Below the pieces are notes generated by a model. The model did no database searches and was not told the origin of the DNA. It worked only from the letters and a program-made list of their open reading frames with translations. Below, one piece after another: positions 18,210-27,961 of a DNA stretch of 64,000 nucleotides. The stretch's first letter is position 1. Each line of letters begins with the position of its first letter. Made by a program: the position numbers and the translations under genes. Source of the stretch: Sphingosinicella sp. BN140058 (GTDB taxonomy: Bacteria > Pseudomonadota > Alphaproteobacteria > Sphingomonadales > Sphingomonadaceae); the NCBI RefSeq assembly GCF_004135585.1, contig NZ_CP035501.1:2365501-2429500 (forward strand). Reading direction: 5' to 3'.

Positions 18210-20986
18210 TGCGCCGCGCCCCAGTTCGGTCCGGTGCCGATCTCAACGCCCAGCGGCACGCTCAAGGTGACGGCGGGCTCGGCGGCACGCTCCATCACGT
18301 CGCGGATCACCGCGCTCGCACGTTCGACATCGGCATTCGGCACTTCGAAGACGAGTTCGTCGTGGACCTGCATCAGCATTCGTACGGTGCCGAGGCCTTC
18401 CTGCTCCAGCCGCGGGCACATCCGCACCATTGCGCGCTTGATGATGTCCGCGCTGGTACCCTGGATCGGCGCATTGATCGCCGCACGCTCGGCGCCCTGG
18501 CGTTCGCCCTGATTCTTGGCGCGGATCGACGGGAAGTGTGTCTTGCGGCCGAACAAGGTGGTGGTGAAGCCGGTGTCCCGAACCTTGCCGAGGGTATCGG
18601 CAATGTAATTCTGGATCCCGGGGAAGCGCTCGAAATAGCGGTCGATCATCGCCTGGGCTTCTTCGGCAGTGATCGACAGGCGCCCGGCGAGGCCCCAGCG
18701 CGAGATCCCATAGAGAATTGCGAAGTTGATCGTCTTGGCGCTCGCTCGGGTGTCGCGCGTGACCTCTCCGAACAATTCCTGCGCGGTCAGGCTGTGAATG
18801 TCGTCGCCGCGTGCAAAGGCATCCCGCAGCTGCGGAACGTCCGCCATATGCGCTGCAAGGCGCAGCTCGATCTGGCTGTAATCGGCGGCAAGGATGACGT
18901 GGCCGGGTTCGGCGACGAAGGCGTCGCGAATGCGGCGGCCGATCTCGGTTCGGATGGGAATGTTCTGCAGATTGGGATCCGTCGACGACAGCCGCCCGGT
19001 CTGCGCGCCGGAGAGAGAGTAGCTGGTGTGGACTCGCCCGGTCTCCTTGTTGATCTGCTGCTGCAGCGCATCGGTGTAGGTCGACTTGAGCTTGCTCAGC
19101 TGGCGCCATTCGAGGATCATCGCGGCGATCGCAACGCCCTCGCGCGACAGCCGCTCGAGCTCGTTCACGTCGGTCGACCAGGTTCCGGACTTGCCCTTCC
19201 GTCCGCCTTTGAGGCCCATCCGGTTGAACAGGATCTCGCCAAGCTGCTGAGGGCTGCCGATGGTAAAGGTGCAGCCCGCTTCCGAGCAGATCTTCTGCTC
19301 GAGATCGGCGATCTGCGTCGAAAATTCCTGGCTGAGCCGGCCGAGCTCGTCGCGGTCGACCTTGACGCCCTCCCGCTCCATCCGAGCGATCACCGGGACC
19401 AGCGGGCGGTCGACCATCTCGTAGATCCTGGTCACCCGCTCATGCGGCATGCGCGCCTTGAACCGCCGCCAAAGCCGGAGCGTGACGTCGGCGTCTTCGG
19501 CGGCATATTCGGTCGCGCGATCCAGCGGCACCTGGTTGAACTTGATCTGCTTCTGGCCCGATCCGCAGACGTCCTTGTACGCGATGCAATCGTGATCGAG
19601 ATGCTTCTTGGCGAGATCGTCCATCGAATGGCTGTTGAGCCCACCCGCATCGAGGTTGAAGCTCATCACCAGGCTGTCATCGATGGGCGCAACCTTGATC
19701 CCCCGACGATCGAAGACGATCCAGTCGAACTTGAAATTGTGTCCGACCTTGAGGACCGAAGGATCCTCCAGCAGCGGCTTCAACTTCGCCAGAACGTCCT
19801 CGGCGGCGAGCTGCTCGGGTCGCTCGGACAACAGATCGTGGCCGCCATGTTCGAGCGGGATGTAGCAGGCCTTGTTGCACTCGGTGGCAAGGCTGATGCC
19901 GACCAGATTGGCCGTGACGCAATCATAGCCGTCCGTCTCCGTGTCCACCGCAACCAGACCGCCGGCACGCGCTTGGGCGAGCCAGCGATCGAGCGCGTCC
20001 TCGCTGGTTACCGTCTCGTAGAGCGCGCGATCGATCTTCGGCTCGGGCCGGACCTCCCGCTGCGTCGGTGTTGCGCTCGGCGACGTCGCCGCGTTGGACG
20101 TTCCGGTCGGACGGGCCGCGCCGGTTCCGTCCAGCCGCGCGATCAGCGCGCGAAAGCCGTGATCCTCCAGGAATTCGCGCAGCGGTTCGGGCGGGATGCC
20201 CTTCATCTCCAGGGCTTCGAGCGGCTCGGGAAGCGGCGAATCGCAGACCAGAGTGACGAGGTGGCGCGACAGCCTGGCGCTGTCGGCATGCTCGATCAGG
20301 TTCTGGCGGAGCTTCGGCTTCTTGATCGCCTCGGCATTGGCGAGCACCGTTTCAAGGTCGCCATATTCCTGGATCAACTGGGCGGCAGTCTTCGGGCCAA
20401 TCCCTGGTACGCCGGGTACGTTGTCGACGCTGTCGCCCATCAGTGCCAGGACGTCGCCCAGTTTCTCAGGGGGCACGCCGAACTTCTCGATCACATAGTC
20501 ACGGCCGAGCTTGCGGTCGTTCATCGTGTCGTAGAGGTCGAGCCGATCTTCCTCGATCAGCTGCATCAGATCCTTGTCCGACGAGACGATCGTCACCTTC
20601 CAGTCGGCGGCGAGCGCCGCCTTGGCGTAGCAGGCGATGATGTCGTCCGCTTCCAGCCCGTCTTCCTCGATGCACGGCAACGAGAAGGCGCGGGTGGCGT
20701 CTCGGATCAGCGGGAACTGTGGGACGAGATCGGGCGGCGGCGGCGGACGGTGCGCCTTGTACTGATCGTAGACGTCGTTGCGGAAGGTCTTCGAGCCCGC
20801 GTCGAAGATCACGGCAAGGTGGGTCGGCCCTTCTTCCTTGTGCAGGCTCTCGGCCAGCTTCCACAACATCGTGGTGTAGCCGTAGACGGCACCGACGTTG
20901 AGGCCGTGCCGGTTGGTGAGCGGCGGCAGCCGGTGATAGGCGCGGAAGATGTAGCTCGAGCCGTCGACGAGATAGAGATGGGGCAT
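18206..20986 (-). CDS. polA: DNA polymerase I
   Basis: Repair and Okazaki-fragment polymerase of 926 residues. The N-terminal 5'-3' exonuclease domain (about 1-290) has LVDGSSYIFRAYH, IFDAG and MGDSVDNVPG. The 3'-5' exonuclease domain keeps the acidic VAVDTETDGYD segment, so proofreading looks intact. The polymerase domain carries motif A ADYSQIELRL, motif B RASAKTINFAILYG and motif C VHDELVFEVP. Long open frames on the opposite strand are coding-bias shadows. Confidence 0.98.
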   Translation of the reverse strand: MPHLYLVDGSSYIFRAYHRLPPLTNRHGLNVGAVYGYTTMLWKLAESLHKEEGPTHLAVIFDAGSKTFRNDVYDQYKAHRPPPPPDLVPQFPLIRDATRAFSLPCIEEDGLEADDIIACYAKAALAADWKVTIVSSDKDLMQLIEEDRLDLYDTMNDRKLGRDYVIEKFGVPPEKLGDVLALMGDSVDNVPGVPGIGPKTAAQLIQEYGDLETVLANAEAIKKPKLRQNLIEHADSARLSRHLVTLVCDSPLPEPLEALEMKGIPPEPLREFLEDHGFRALIARLDGTGAARPTGTSNAATSPSATPTQREVRPEPKIDRALYETVTSEDALDRWLAQARAGGLVAVDTETDGYDCVTANLVGISLATECNKACYIPLEHGGHDLLSERPEQLAAEDVLAKLKPLLEDPSVLKVGHNFKFDWIVFDRRGIKVAPIDDSLVMSFNLDAGGLNSHSMDDLAKKHLDHDCIAYKDVCGSGQKQIKFNQVPLDRATEYAAEDADVTLRLWRRFKARMPHERVTRIYEMVDRPLVPVIARMEREGVKVDRDELGRLSQEFSTQIADLEQKICSEAGCTFTIGSPQQLGEILFNRMGLKGGRKGKSGTWSTDVNELERLSREGVAIAAMILEWRQLSKLKSTYTDALQQQINKETGRVHTSYSLSGAQTGRLSSTDPNLQNIPIRTEIGRRIRDAFVAEPGHVILAADYSQIELRLAAHMADVPQLRDAFARGDDIHSLTAQELFGEVTRDTRASAKTINFAILYGISRWGLAGRLSITAEEAQAMIDRYFERFPGIQNYIADTLGKVRDTGFTTTLFGRKTHFPSIRAKNQGERQGAERAAINAPIQGTSADIIKRAMVRMCPRLEQEGLGTVRMLMQVHDELVFEVPNADVERASAVIRDVMERAAEPAVTLSVPLGVEIGTGPNWGAAH

Positions 20987-21115
20987 CGGACGGCTCTAAA
21001 GCCTCATCCTTGCGTGCGAAAGCGCTTTGCGCTCCTGCCGGCGCACCGGACATCGCAGTGCGTCGACGAAGTGTCTGTGATCTTGCGTTAATCGTCGCGG
21101 CGGTAACATGGCGTC

Positions 21116-21964
21116 ATGAACCGTCGTCGCTTCCTCGGCTCGTGCATCGCCCTCGCGGCCGTGGCCGCCCTCTCCGAGCCCGCCGCTGCAGTGACGTTCG
21201 CGCCCCAGCGGATGTCGGTCAGGGTGGTCGGCAAAGGTCCCGACGTGGTGCTGGTGCACGGCCTTGCTGCCGGCCGGGGCGTCTGGAACGGCACCGTCGC
21301 GGCACTGCCCGGGTACCGCTATCATCTCGTCCAAATCGGCGGCTTTGCCGGCGCACCGGTCGGTGCCAACGACCGCGGCCGGGTGGCTTCCGGCGTCGCC
21401 GACGAGATCGCACGCTACATCCATGCCACCGGCCTCAGGAAGCCGGCTGTGATCGGTCACTCTATGGGTGGGATCATCGCCTTGATGCTGGCATCGCGCT
21501 ACCCCGATCTGCCGGGCAGGGTGATGGTGGTCGACATGGTGCCGGCGCCTGCCCGGGTGGTCGGCCTCTCGCAGTGGGCGGCACGGCCGATCGCCCGCTT
21601 TCTTGGTCACGAGATTCTCGGAGCGGATCGCCTCCGGCAGCAGATGAAATCCATCGTCGGCCGTTTCGGCAGCAGCAACTGGCTGGGGAGCAACAGCAAC
21701 GGCAGCGTCGTCGGTCGCTCGATCGAGGAGCTCATGGCGGTAGACCTTACCGCCGATCTGCCGCGCATCCATGCACCGCTCACCGTCGCCTATGCATGTC
21801 CGGAGCCGCTCAAGCTGAGCAGGCCCCGCATCGATCGCTTCTACGCCCAGGCCTATTCCCGCCGTCTGGGAACGAGGCTGGTCCCGATCGCACGCAGCGG
21901 CCACATGATCATGTTCGATCAGCCGGCACTCTTCCGCGCCGAGGTGAAACGCTTCCTCGGCTGA
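21116..21964 (+). CDS. Alpha/beta hydrolase, first of a tandem pair
   Basis: A 282-residue exported hydrolase. The N-terminus has twin arginines and a hydrophobic core (MNRRRFLGSCIALAAVAALS), a signal peptide that could use the Tat route. After it come VVLVHGLAAG (oxyanion region), the nucleophile elbow GHSMGG near residues 118-123, an MVVDMVP strand, and a C-terminal RSGHMIMFDQP segment holding the catalytic His. Substrate is unknown. The next gene is a clear paralogue starting a few bases downstream. Confidence 0.85.
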   Translation: MNRRRFLGSCIALAAVAALSEPAAAVTFAPQRMSVRVVGKGPDVVLVHGLAAGRGVWNGTVAALPGYRYHLVQIGGFAGAPVGANDRGRVASGVADEIARYIHATGLRKPAVIGHSMGGIIALMLASRYPDLPGRVMVVDMVPAPARVVGLSQWAARPIARFLGHEILGADRLRQQMKSIVGRFGSSNWLGSNSNGSVVGRSIEELMAVDLTADLPRIHAPLTVAYACPEPLKLSRPRIDRFYAQAYSRRLGTRLVPIARSGHMIMFDQPALFRAEVKRFLG

Positions 21965-22006
21965 AGAGTCATGCACGGTTCAAGCCTGATGCGGCAGGAA
22001 GCCCGG

Positions 22007-22870
22007 ATGCGCTTCACGACACTCGCCATCGCCATCACCGCCTTCCTGGTCCTGCCGCCTGCGGGATGGCTCCTTGGCGATGCGGCGAACGCGGCCGTCC
22101 CGGCGCCGTTTGCGAGCAATCGGATCTCCGTCGAAGTCACCGGCAGCGGACCCGACGTGATCCTGATCCCGGGGCTCACCGCCGGGAGCGACGTGTGGCG
22201 GGGAAGCGTCGCTGCCGTCCCCGGCTATCGCTATCATCTTGTCCAGGTCGCGGGCTTCGCGGGCACCGCCGTCCGCGGCAATGCTAAGGGGCCGGTGGTC
22301 GGGCCGCTCTCGGCCGAAATTGCACGCTACATCGAGGCGAAAGGTCTCAGGCAGCCGGCCATCGTCGGCCACTCGATGGGCGGTACCCTGGCGATGGCGA
22401 TCGCCTCCACCTATCCCACTCGGGTCGGCAAGGTGATGGTCGTCGATATGCTCCCGCAGCCGGCGGGGATCGTCGGCTCCTCGGCCAGCGGCGTGCGGGG
22501 CCTCGCCGATGCCCTCCGCGGGCTCAGCGGCTCGGAGGACGGTCGACGGTTGATCGCATCTGCGATCCGGATGTTCGGCAATGCCGATTCCGATGCACGG
22601 CCGAGCGATCCCGACCTCGTCGCGCGCGCAACCCACGAGCTTGCGCTGACCGATCTCGGCCCGGCTCTCCCGAGGATCGCGGCTCCGTTGACCGTCGTCT
22701 ACGCCTCCCCCGAAGCACGCAGCAGTGCGGCGCTCGACCGCACCTATGGCGTCGCCTATGCGCGGAAGCAGGGTGTGCGGCTGGTTCGGATCGACAATAG
22801 CGGCCACATGATCATGTACGATCAGCCGGCCAGGTTCCGAGCGGCGCTGAAGAGCTTCCTGGGAGGCTAG
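22007..22870 (+). CDS. Alpha/beta hydrolase, second of a tandem pair
   Basis: A 287-residue exported hydrolase very similar to the preceding one: matching segments include PGYRYHLVQ, ARYI, GHSMGG and SGHMIMYDQPA. It has its own hydrophobic signal peptide but no twin arginine, so the copies may use different export routes. I used ATG 22007, which has an AGGAAG site upstream and directly precedes the signal peptide; an ATG at 21971 would add 12 residues. The pair looks like a local duplication with later divergence. Substrate is unknown. Confidence 0.83.
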   Translation: MRFTTLAIAITAFLVLPPAGWLLGDAANAAVPAPFASNRISVEVTGSGPDVILIPGLTAGSDVWRGSVAAVPGYRYHLVQVAGFAGTAVRGNAKGPVVGPLSAEIARYIEAKGLRQPAIVGHSMGGTLAMAIASTYPTRVGKVMVVDMLPQPAGIVGSSASGVRGLADALRGLSGSEDGRRLIASAIRMFGNADSDARPSDPDLVARATHELALTDLGPALPRIAAPLTVVYASPEARSSAALDRTYGVAYARKQGVRLVRIDNSGHMIMYDQPARFRAALKSFLGG

Positions 22871-22877
22871 GTGCGTC

Positions 22878-24497
22878 TCACCCTTTCGGCACGAGCACCG
22901 TGTCGACCGCTTCGGGCAGCAGGTCGGGATAATCGAGCGTATAGTGCAGCCCGCGGCTCTCCTGCCGCGTCAGCGCCGAGCGGACGATCAGGCCCGAAAC
23001 TTCTACGAGATTCCGCAGCTCGATAAGATCCGGGGTGACCCGGAAATTGCCGTAATATTCCTGGGTCTCGTCGCGCAGCAGATTGACCCGGTTGAGCGCC
23101 CGCTCGAGCCGCTTGGTGGTGCGGACGATGCCGACATAGTCCCACATGAACTTGCGGATTTCCTGCCAATTGTGATGGACCACCACTTCCTCGTCGGAAT
23201 CGGTAACCCGGCTCTCGTCCCACGGGCGGATCGGCGGCGGCGGCGGCATCGACGTCCAGTTGCGATTGATATGCTGCGCGGCCGCGACTCCGAACACCAG
23301 GCATTCGAGCACCGAGTTGGACGCCAAGCGATTGGCGCCGTGCAGGCCCGACATGGTAACCTCGCCGGCGGCATAGAGTCCGTCGAGATCCGTGCGGCCG
23401 TCGAGATCCACGACCACGCCGCCGCACGTATAATGCGCGGCTGGAACCACCGGAATCGGCTCGCGGCTGATGTCGATGCCGATGTCGGCTTCGGCCAAGC
23501 GTGCCGCGATGGTCGGAAAATGCTCGACGACGAACTCCGGATCGCGGTGGCTGATGTCGAGATGGACGTAGTCGAGGCCGAGCCGTTTCAGTTCATGATC
23601 GATCGCCCTCGCGACGATGTCGCGCGGCGCGAGCTCCGCGCGGGCGTCGAATTCGGGCATGAAGCGATGGCCGGTGCCGGGGATCTTCAGCTGTCCTCCC
23701 TCGCCGCGCATGGCTTCCGTGATCAGGAAGTTCTTGACCTGCGGATGGTAGAGGCAGGTCGGATGGAATTGGTTGAATTCCATGTTCGCAACCCGGCAGC
23801 CCGCGCGCCAGGCCATGGCGATGCCGTCCCCCGTCGAGCCCTTGGGGTTGGTGGAATAGAGCCAGGCGCGGCTGGCACCGCCAGACGCGAGAATTGTCGC
23901 CCGGGCAGTGAACAACGACACTCCGCCGCGCGCCCGATCGAGCGCGTAGACCCCCCAGATGCGTTTCGCGTCGGCCTCGCCGACGATGTGGCGGTCGGTG
24001 ACGAGGTCGATCGCCGCCATGTCCGGAATGAGGGTGATGTTGGGGTGGGTAGCGGCCGCTTTCTCGAGTGCCTGCTGAACGGCGGCGCCGGTCGCGTCGG
24101 CGACATGCACGATGCGGCGGTGGCTGTGTCCGCCCTCGCGGGTGAGGTGCCAGCGCGCCTCGTTGCCGTCGCCGTTCCCGCCGGTGTTGAACGGGACTCC
24201 CAAAGCGGCGAGCCGTTCGATGGCCGCGGGCGCGTTTTCGACGACATATTCGACGGCGTCGCGCCGGTTCAGTCCGGCGCCTGCGACGATCGTGTCTTCG
24301 ATATGGCTTTCGAACGTGTCACCGGGCTCGAGCACCGCTGCAATACCGCCTTGCGCCCAGGCGGTCGACCCGGCCGAGATGGCCGCCTTGGCGAGCACCG
24401 CGACCCGCAGGTGCGGCGCCAGCGACAAGGCGGCCGACAGGCCGGCCGCGCCGGAACCGATGACGAGGACGTCGTAATCATGGGCTTCAGCGGCCAC
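22878..24497 (-). CDS. nadB: L-aspartate oxidase
   Basis: FAD enzyme that oxidises L-aspartate to iminoaspartate, the first step of de novo NAD synthesis. The 539-residue protein has the FAD-binding GSGAAGLSAAL motif, the STAWAQGGIAA segment, HTREGGHSHRR-like active-site residues and a helical C-terminal domain. nadA and nadC are not adjacent. The GTG at 24497 has GGAGA six bases upstream; a GTG two codons earlier (24503) is possible. It follows the ABC ATPase gene on the same strand after a short gap. Confidence 0.93.
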   Translation of the reverse strand: MAAEAHDYDVLVIGSGAAGLSAALSLAPHLRVAVLAKAAISAGSTAWAQGGIAAVLEPGDTFESHIEDTIVAGAGLNRRDAVEYVVENAPAAIERLAALGVPFNTGGNGDGNEARWHLTREGGHSHRRIVHVADATGAAVQQALEKAAATHPNITLIPDMAAIDLVTDRHIVGEADAKRIWGVYALDRARGGVSLFTARATILASGGASRAWLYSTNPKGSTGDGIAMAWRAGCRVANMEFNQFHPTCLYHPQVKNFLITEAMRGEGGQLKIPGTGHRFMPEFDARAELAPRDIVARAIDHELKRLGLDYVHLDISHRDPEFVVEHFPTIAARLAEADIGIDISREPIPVVPAAHYTCGGVVVDLDGRTDLDGLYAAGEVTMSGLHGANRLASNSVLECLVFGVAAAQHINRNWTSMPPPPPIRPWDESRVTDSDEEVVVHHNWQEIRKFMWDYVGIVRTTKRLERALNRVNLLRDETQEYYGNFRVTPDLIELRNLVEVSGLIVRSALTRQESRGLHYTLDYPDLLPEAVDTVLVPKG

Positions 24498-24523
24498 GCG
24501 CACTCTCCATCCGGCCCTGCCGG

Positions 24524-25450
24524 TCAGGCCGCATTGGAAGCGCGGGTCAGGTTCAGGAACACGTCTTCGAGATCGGCCTCGCGGGTCGAGACGTCGACGA
24601 TTCCCAGGCCGTCGCGCTGCAGGGCGGCGAGCACCTCGCCGGCATTCACCTTGTCCTTGCGGTAGGTGATGGCAAGGGTGCGCTCGCCCTTCAGCTCGAT
24701 CTTGTCGAAGCAGGCGGCATCCGGGAGCGCCGCGATGTCGCGATCGACGATCACCTCGACCGCCTTTTCCTGCGCCATTCCGACCAGCGTTCGGGTGGTC
24801 TCGTTGGCGATTAGCCGACCGTGGTTGATGATCGCGATGCGATCGCAGAGCTGCTCTGCTTCCTCGAGATAATGGGTGGTGAGGACGATGGTAACGCCCT
24901 GGCGGTTGAGCTCGCGCACGTAATCCCAGAGCTGCTGGCGAAGTTCGATGTCGACACCGGCGGTGGGTTCGTCGAGAACCAGGATCGGCGGCGAATGGAC
25001 CATCGCCTTCGCGACCAGGAGCCGCCGCTTCATGCCGCCCGATAGCGTTCGCGAATAGGCGTTCGCCTTGTCCTCCAGGTGCACGGCGCGGAGCAACTCG
25101 GTGGTCTTGCGCTGGTTCTTGGGCACGCCGTACAGACCGGCCTGAATCTCCAGCGTCTCCGACGGGGTGAAGAAGGGATCGAACACGATCTCCTGCGGCA
25201 CGATGCCGATCGACGCCTTGGCGTTGCGCGGATGCTTGTCGACGTCGAAGCCCCAGATCTCGGCACTTCCGCCCGTCTTGTTGACGAGCCCGGCGAGGAT
25301 GTTGATCGTCGTCGACTTGCCGGCCCCGTTGGGTCCGAGCAATCCGAAGATCTGCCCGCGGGGAACGTCGAGGGTGATTCCCTCGAGCGCGCGCTTACCC
25401 CCCTGATAGGTCTTTTCCAGATCACGAATTGCGATTGCGGCGTCGGTCAT
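24524..25450 (-). CDS. ABC transporter ATP-binding protein (ABC-2 type), no adjacent permease
   Basis: A 308-residue ATPase with GPNGAGKST (Walker A), LSGGMKRR (signature), LVLDEPTAGVD (Walker B plus D-loop) and the switch His in LTTHYLEEAEQL, followed by the small C-terminal regulatory region common in ABC-2 exporters of the YadG/CcmA type. An ABC-2 permease usually follows such a gene, but here the next gene downstream is nadB, so the membrane partner must be elsewhere or the protein works alone. Substrate unknown. Confidence 0.88.
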   Translation of the reverse strand: MTDAAIAIRDLEKTYQGGKRALEGITLDVPRGQIFGLLGPNGAGKSTTINILAGLVNKTGGSAEIWGFDVDKHPRNAKASIGIVPQEIVFDPFFTPSETLEIQAGLYGVPKNQRKTTELLRAVHLEDKANAYSRTLSGGMKRRLLVAKAMVHSPPILVLDEPTAGVDIELRQQLWDYVRELNRQGVTIVLTTHYLEEAEQLCDRIAIINHGRLIANETTRTLVGMAQEKAVEVIVDRDIAALPDAACFDKIELKGERTLAITYRKDKVNAGEVLAALQRDGLGIVDVSTREADLEDVFLNLTRASNAA

Positions 25451-25495
25451 GGCGAGGGCTCTAACGCGTGGCTGCCGACAAGGATAGGTTAGGCC

Positions 25496-25693
25496 TCAGC
25501 AGCAGCGCCCGATCCGATCCGGTCCGCCGCCATAGCGACGCTCCGTACGCTCGCGATGGAATTGCGCCGGCGTCATCACCGGCGCTCCGGGATGCTCCTT
25601 CCGGCGATGCGCGGCATAGACATCGTAATCGGGCACGCCGACCATCAGCCGGGCCGCGCGGGCGATGGCGCCAAGGGAGTCACGCCACGGCAT
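25496..25693 (-). CDS. YbdD/YjiX family small protein
   Basis: A 65-residue protein of the YbdD/YjiX family, found as the small gene straight after cstA in most proteobacteria. It contains the typical AARLMVGVPDYDVYAAHRR core and ends in GRCC. The ATG at 25693 lies inside the last codons of cstA, a 14-base overlap, which fits coupled expression. In E. coli, btsT/yjiX and cstA/ybdD pairs take part in pyruvate or peptide uptake; the role of the small partner is unclear. A longer in-frame opening from 25813 lies wholly over cstA. Confidence 0.85.
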   Translation of the reverse strand: MPWRDSLGAIARAARLMVGVPDYDVYAAHRRKEHPGAPVMTPAQFHRERTERRYGGGPDRIGRCC

Positions 25694-27746
25694 CGGCGAC
25701 CTCGCGGGTGGTCGGCGCATCCGTACGACGCGCTGCGGCGACCGCGCGGATGCCGTACACCGCGATCGCCACGACCACGGCGACGAACAATGCGCAGAGG
25801 CCGGCGTTGACATAATCGTTGAAGATGACCTGCCGCATCTGGGCGGCGGTCTTGGCCGGCGCGAGCACCCGGCCCTCCGCCAGCGCAGCCGAATAGCCTG
25901 CCGCGTGTGAGAGGAACCCGATCTTCGGATCCGCGTGGAAGATCTTCTGCCAGCCCGCAGTCAGGGTGCAGAGTAGCAGCCAGCTGACGGGCAGGAGTGT
26001 CACCCAGGCGTATCGTTCGCGCTTCATCCGAAACAGGATGACGGTGCAAAGGGTCAGCGCCATTGCCGCGAGCATCTGGTTCGAGATCCCGAACAGCGGC
26101 CACAGCGTGTTGATGCCGCCGAGGGGATCGGTGACGCCCTGGTAGAGAAACCAGCCCCAGCCTGCGACCGCGAGACCGGTGGCGAGCAGATTGGCCGGCC
26201 AGCTCTGGGTCTCCTTCATCCTCGGCACGAAGGTGCCGAGCAGGTCCTGAATCATGAAACGGGCGACGCGGGTGCCCGCATCGACCGTGGTCAAGATGAA
26301 CAGCGCCTCGAACAGAATCGCGAAATGGTACCAGAAGGCCATCATCGCCGGTCCGCCGATCACGTTGGAGAGGATGTGCGCCATGCCGACCGCCAGCGTC
26401 GGCGCGCCGCCGGTGCGCGACAGGATCGTTCCCTCGCCCACCTGCGCAGCAATCTGGTCGAGCATCGCGGGCGTTACCGTGAAGCCCCAGCCGGATATCG
26501 CCGCTGCCGCCTCACCAGTTGAAGTCCCGATCAGCGCCGCCGGGCTGTTCAGGGCGAAATAGACGCCCGGATCGAGCACGCTCGCCGCGATGAGCGCCAT
26601 GATCGCCACGAAGCTTTCGGTCAGCATGGCCCCGTAGCCGATCAACGGCAGATCGGCCTCGCTCGCGATCATCTTCGGCGTCGTCCCGGAGGCGATCAGA
26701 GAATGAAAGCCCGACACCGCGCCGCAGGCGATGGTGATGAACAGGAAGGGGAAGAGATTTCCTGCAAAGACCGGGCCGCTGCCGTCGATGAACCGCGTCA
26801 CTGCCGGCATCTGCAAATCGGGGCGGACGATCAGGATTCCGATCGCCAGACCGACGATGGTGCCGATCTTGAGAAAGGTGGACAGATAATCCCGCGGGGC
26901 GAGCAAAAGCCACACCGGGATAACCGATGCAACGAAGCCGTAGATGATGAGGAGCAGCGCCAGCGCTTCGCCGGAGAAGGTGAAGGCCGGTGCCCAGAGC
27001 GGATCGGCCGCCACCCGCCCGCCGAACACGATCGCCAGCATCAGGCCGACGAAGCCGATCAGCGACACTTCGAGGATCCGCCCCGGCCTCAGATAGCGCC
27101 CGTACAGCCCCATCAGAAGAGCGACCGGCATCGTGGCGAACACGGTGAACGTGCCCCAGGGGCTGTCGGCGAGCGCCTTGACGACGACCAGGGCAAGCAC
27201 CGCGAGCAGGATGATCATGATCGCAAGAATGCCGAACATTGCGATCACGCCGGGCACGTTGCCCATCTCTGCGCGGATGATCTCGCCGAGCGAGCGACCG
27301 TCGCGCCGCGTCGAGATGAACAGGATCAGGAAATCCTGGACGGCGCCGGCGAACACCACTCCCGCAAGGATCCACAAGGTGCCCGGCAGGTAACCCATTT
27401 GGGCGGCGAGCACCGGGCCGACGAGGGGACCTGCGCCTGCAATGGCGGCGAAGTGGTGGCCGAACAGAGTATAGCGATCGGTCGGTACGTAATCGAGACC
27501 GTCGTTGCGGCGAACGGCGGGGGTACGGCGCAGTGCGGCGATGCCGGCGACTCGATGCGCGATGAACAAGCCGTAGAGGCGATAAGCGGAGAGATAGACG
27601 CAGACCGCCGCGGCGACGATCCAGAGCGCGTTAATCGTTTCGCCCCGCTGAAGCGCGATGACGGCAAGGGCACCAGCGCCGGCCAGCGCGACCGCCAACC
27701 AGAGCAGGCGGTTACCGATCGAGCCTCTGACTTCGACCTCTTCCAT
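25680..27746 (-). CDS. cstA: Carbon starvation protein A-type transporter
   Basis: A 688-residue polytopic inner-membrane protein of the CstA family (pyruvate and peptide uptake under carbon limitation in E. coli). It has about 16-18 hydrophobic segments and family blocks such as HHFAAIAGAGPLVGPVLAAQ, a GMAHILSNVIGGPAMMAFWYH-type segment and IPVWLLLAPRDYLS. The downstream ybdD-like gene overlaps its 3' end. No BtsS/BtsR-like sensor pair lies nearby, so regulation is not visible. Confidence 0.95.
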   Translation of the reverse strand: MEEVEVRGSIGNRLLWLAVALAGAGALAVIALQRGETINALWIVAAAVCVYLSAYRLYGLFIAHRVAGIAALRRTPAVRRNDGLDYVPTDRYTLFGHHFAAIAGAGPLVGPVLAAQMGYLPGTLWILAGVVFAGAVQDFLILFISTRRDGRSLGEIIRAEMGNVPGVIAMFGILAIMIILLAVLALVVVKALADSPWGTFTVFATMPVALLMGLYGRYLRPGRILEVSLIGFVGLMLAIVFGGRVAADPLWAPAFTFSGEALALLLIIYGFVASVIPVWLLLAPRDYLSTFLKIGTIVGLAIGILIVRPDLQMPAVTRFIDGSGPVFAGNLFPFLFITIACGAVSGFHSLIASGTTPKMIASEADLPLIGYGAMLTESFVAIMALIAASVLDPGVYFALNSPAALIGTSTGEAAAAISGWGFTVTPAMLDQIAAQVGEGTILSRTGGAPTLAVGMAHILSNVIGGPAMMAFWYHFAILFEALFILTTVDAGTRVARFMIQDLLGTFVPRMKETQSWPANLLATGLAVAGWGWFLYQGVTDPLGGINTLWPLFGISNQMLAAMALTLCTVILFRMKRERYAWVTLLPVSWLLLCTLTAGWQKIFHADPKIGFLSHAAGYSAALAEGRVLAPAKTAAQMRQVIFNDYVNAGLCALFVAVVVAIAVYGIRAVAAARRTDAPTTREVADAVA

Positions 27747-27909
27747 ACCCTCTCCAGCCGTTCGGATACTGTTCCGCGGCAGCCTAGCGATGCCGGGGAG
27801 CCGCTGAAAGGGCTAGCTGCACCGATGTGAAACGCCGCGCACATCGTGCCGCCTCGGGGCGCACGATTCTTCTTTGCGCCGAACCAAATTCCAAGCAGCG
27901 GTAAAGTGC

Positions 27910-27938
27910 ATTGCTACTGCGACGCGTTTGCAATAACT
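27910..27938 (+). promoter_or_regulatory. Candidate Fur-type box
   Basis: ATTGC at 27910-27914 and GCAAT at 27930-27934 flank a segment that resembles the alphaproteobacterial Fur consensus (TGCTAATGCGAA with an inverted TTCGCA half). Counting by eye, about 18 of 26 positions agree with a TGCTAATGCGAATnATTCGCATTAGC-like pattern recalled from the literature. It lies about 25-50 bases ahead of the next start. Suggestive only. Confidence 0.3.
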
Positions 27939-27961
27939 ATCTTCCGGCAAGGAGGATGCGC

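Noticed and set aside
18107..21091. A 994-codon open frame on the plus strand opposite polA
   Set aside because: It lies antisense to a complete polA with every polymerase motif. High G+C coding sequence creates such long shadows; its translation is rich in Arg, Gly and His and has no recognisable domain.
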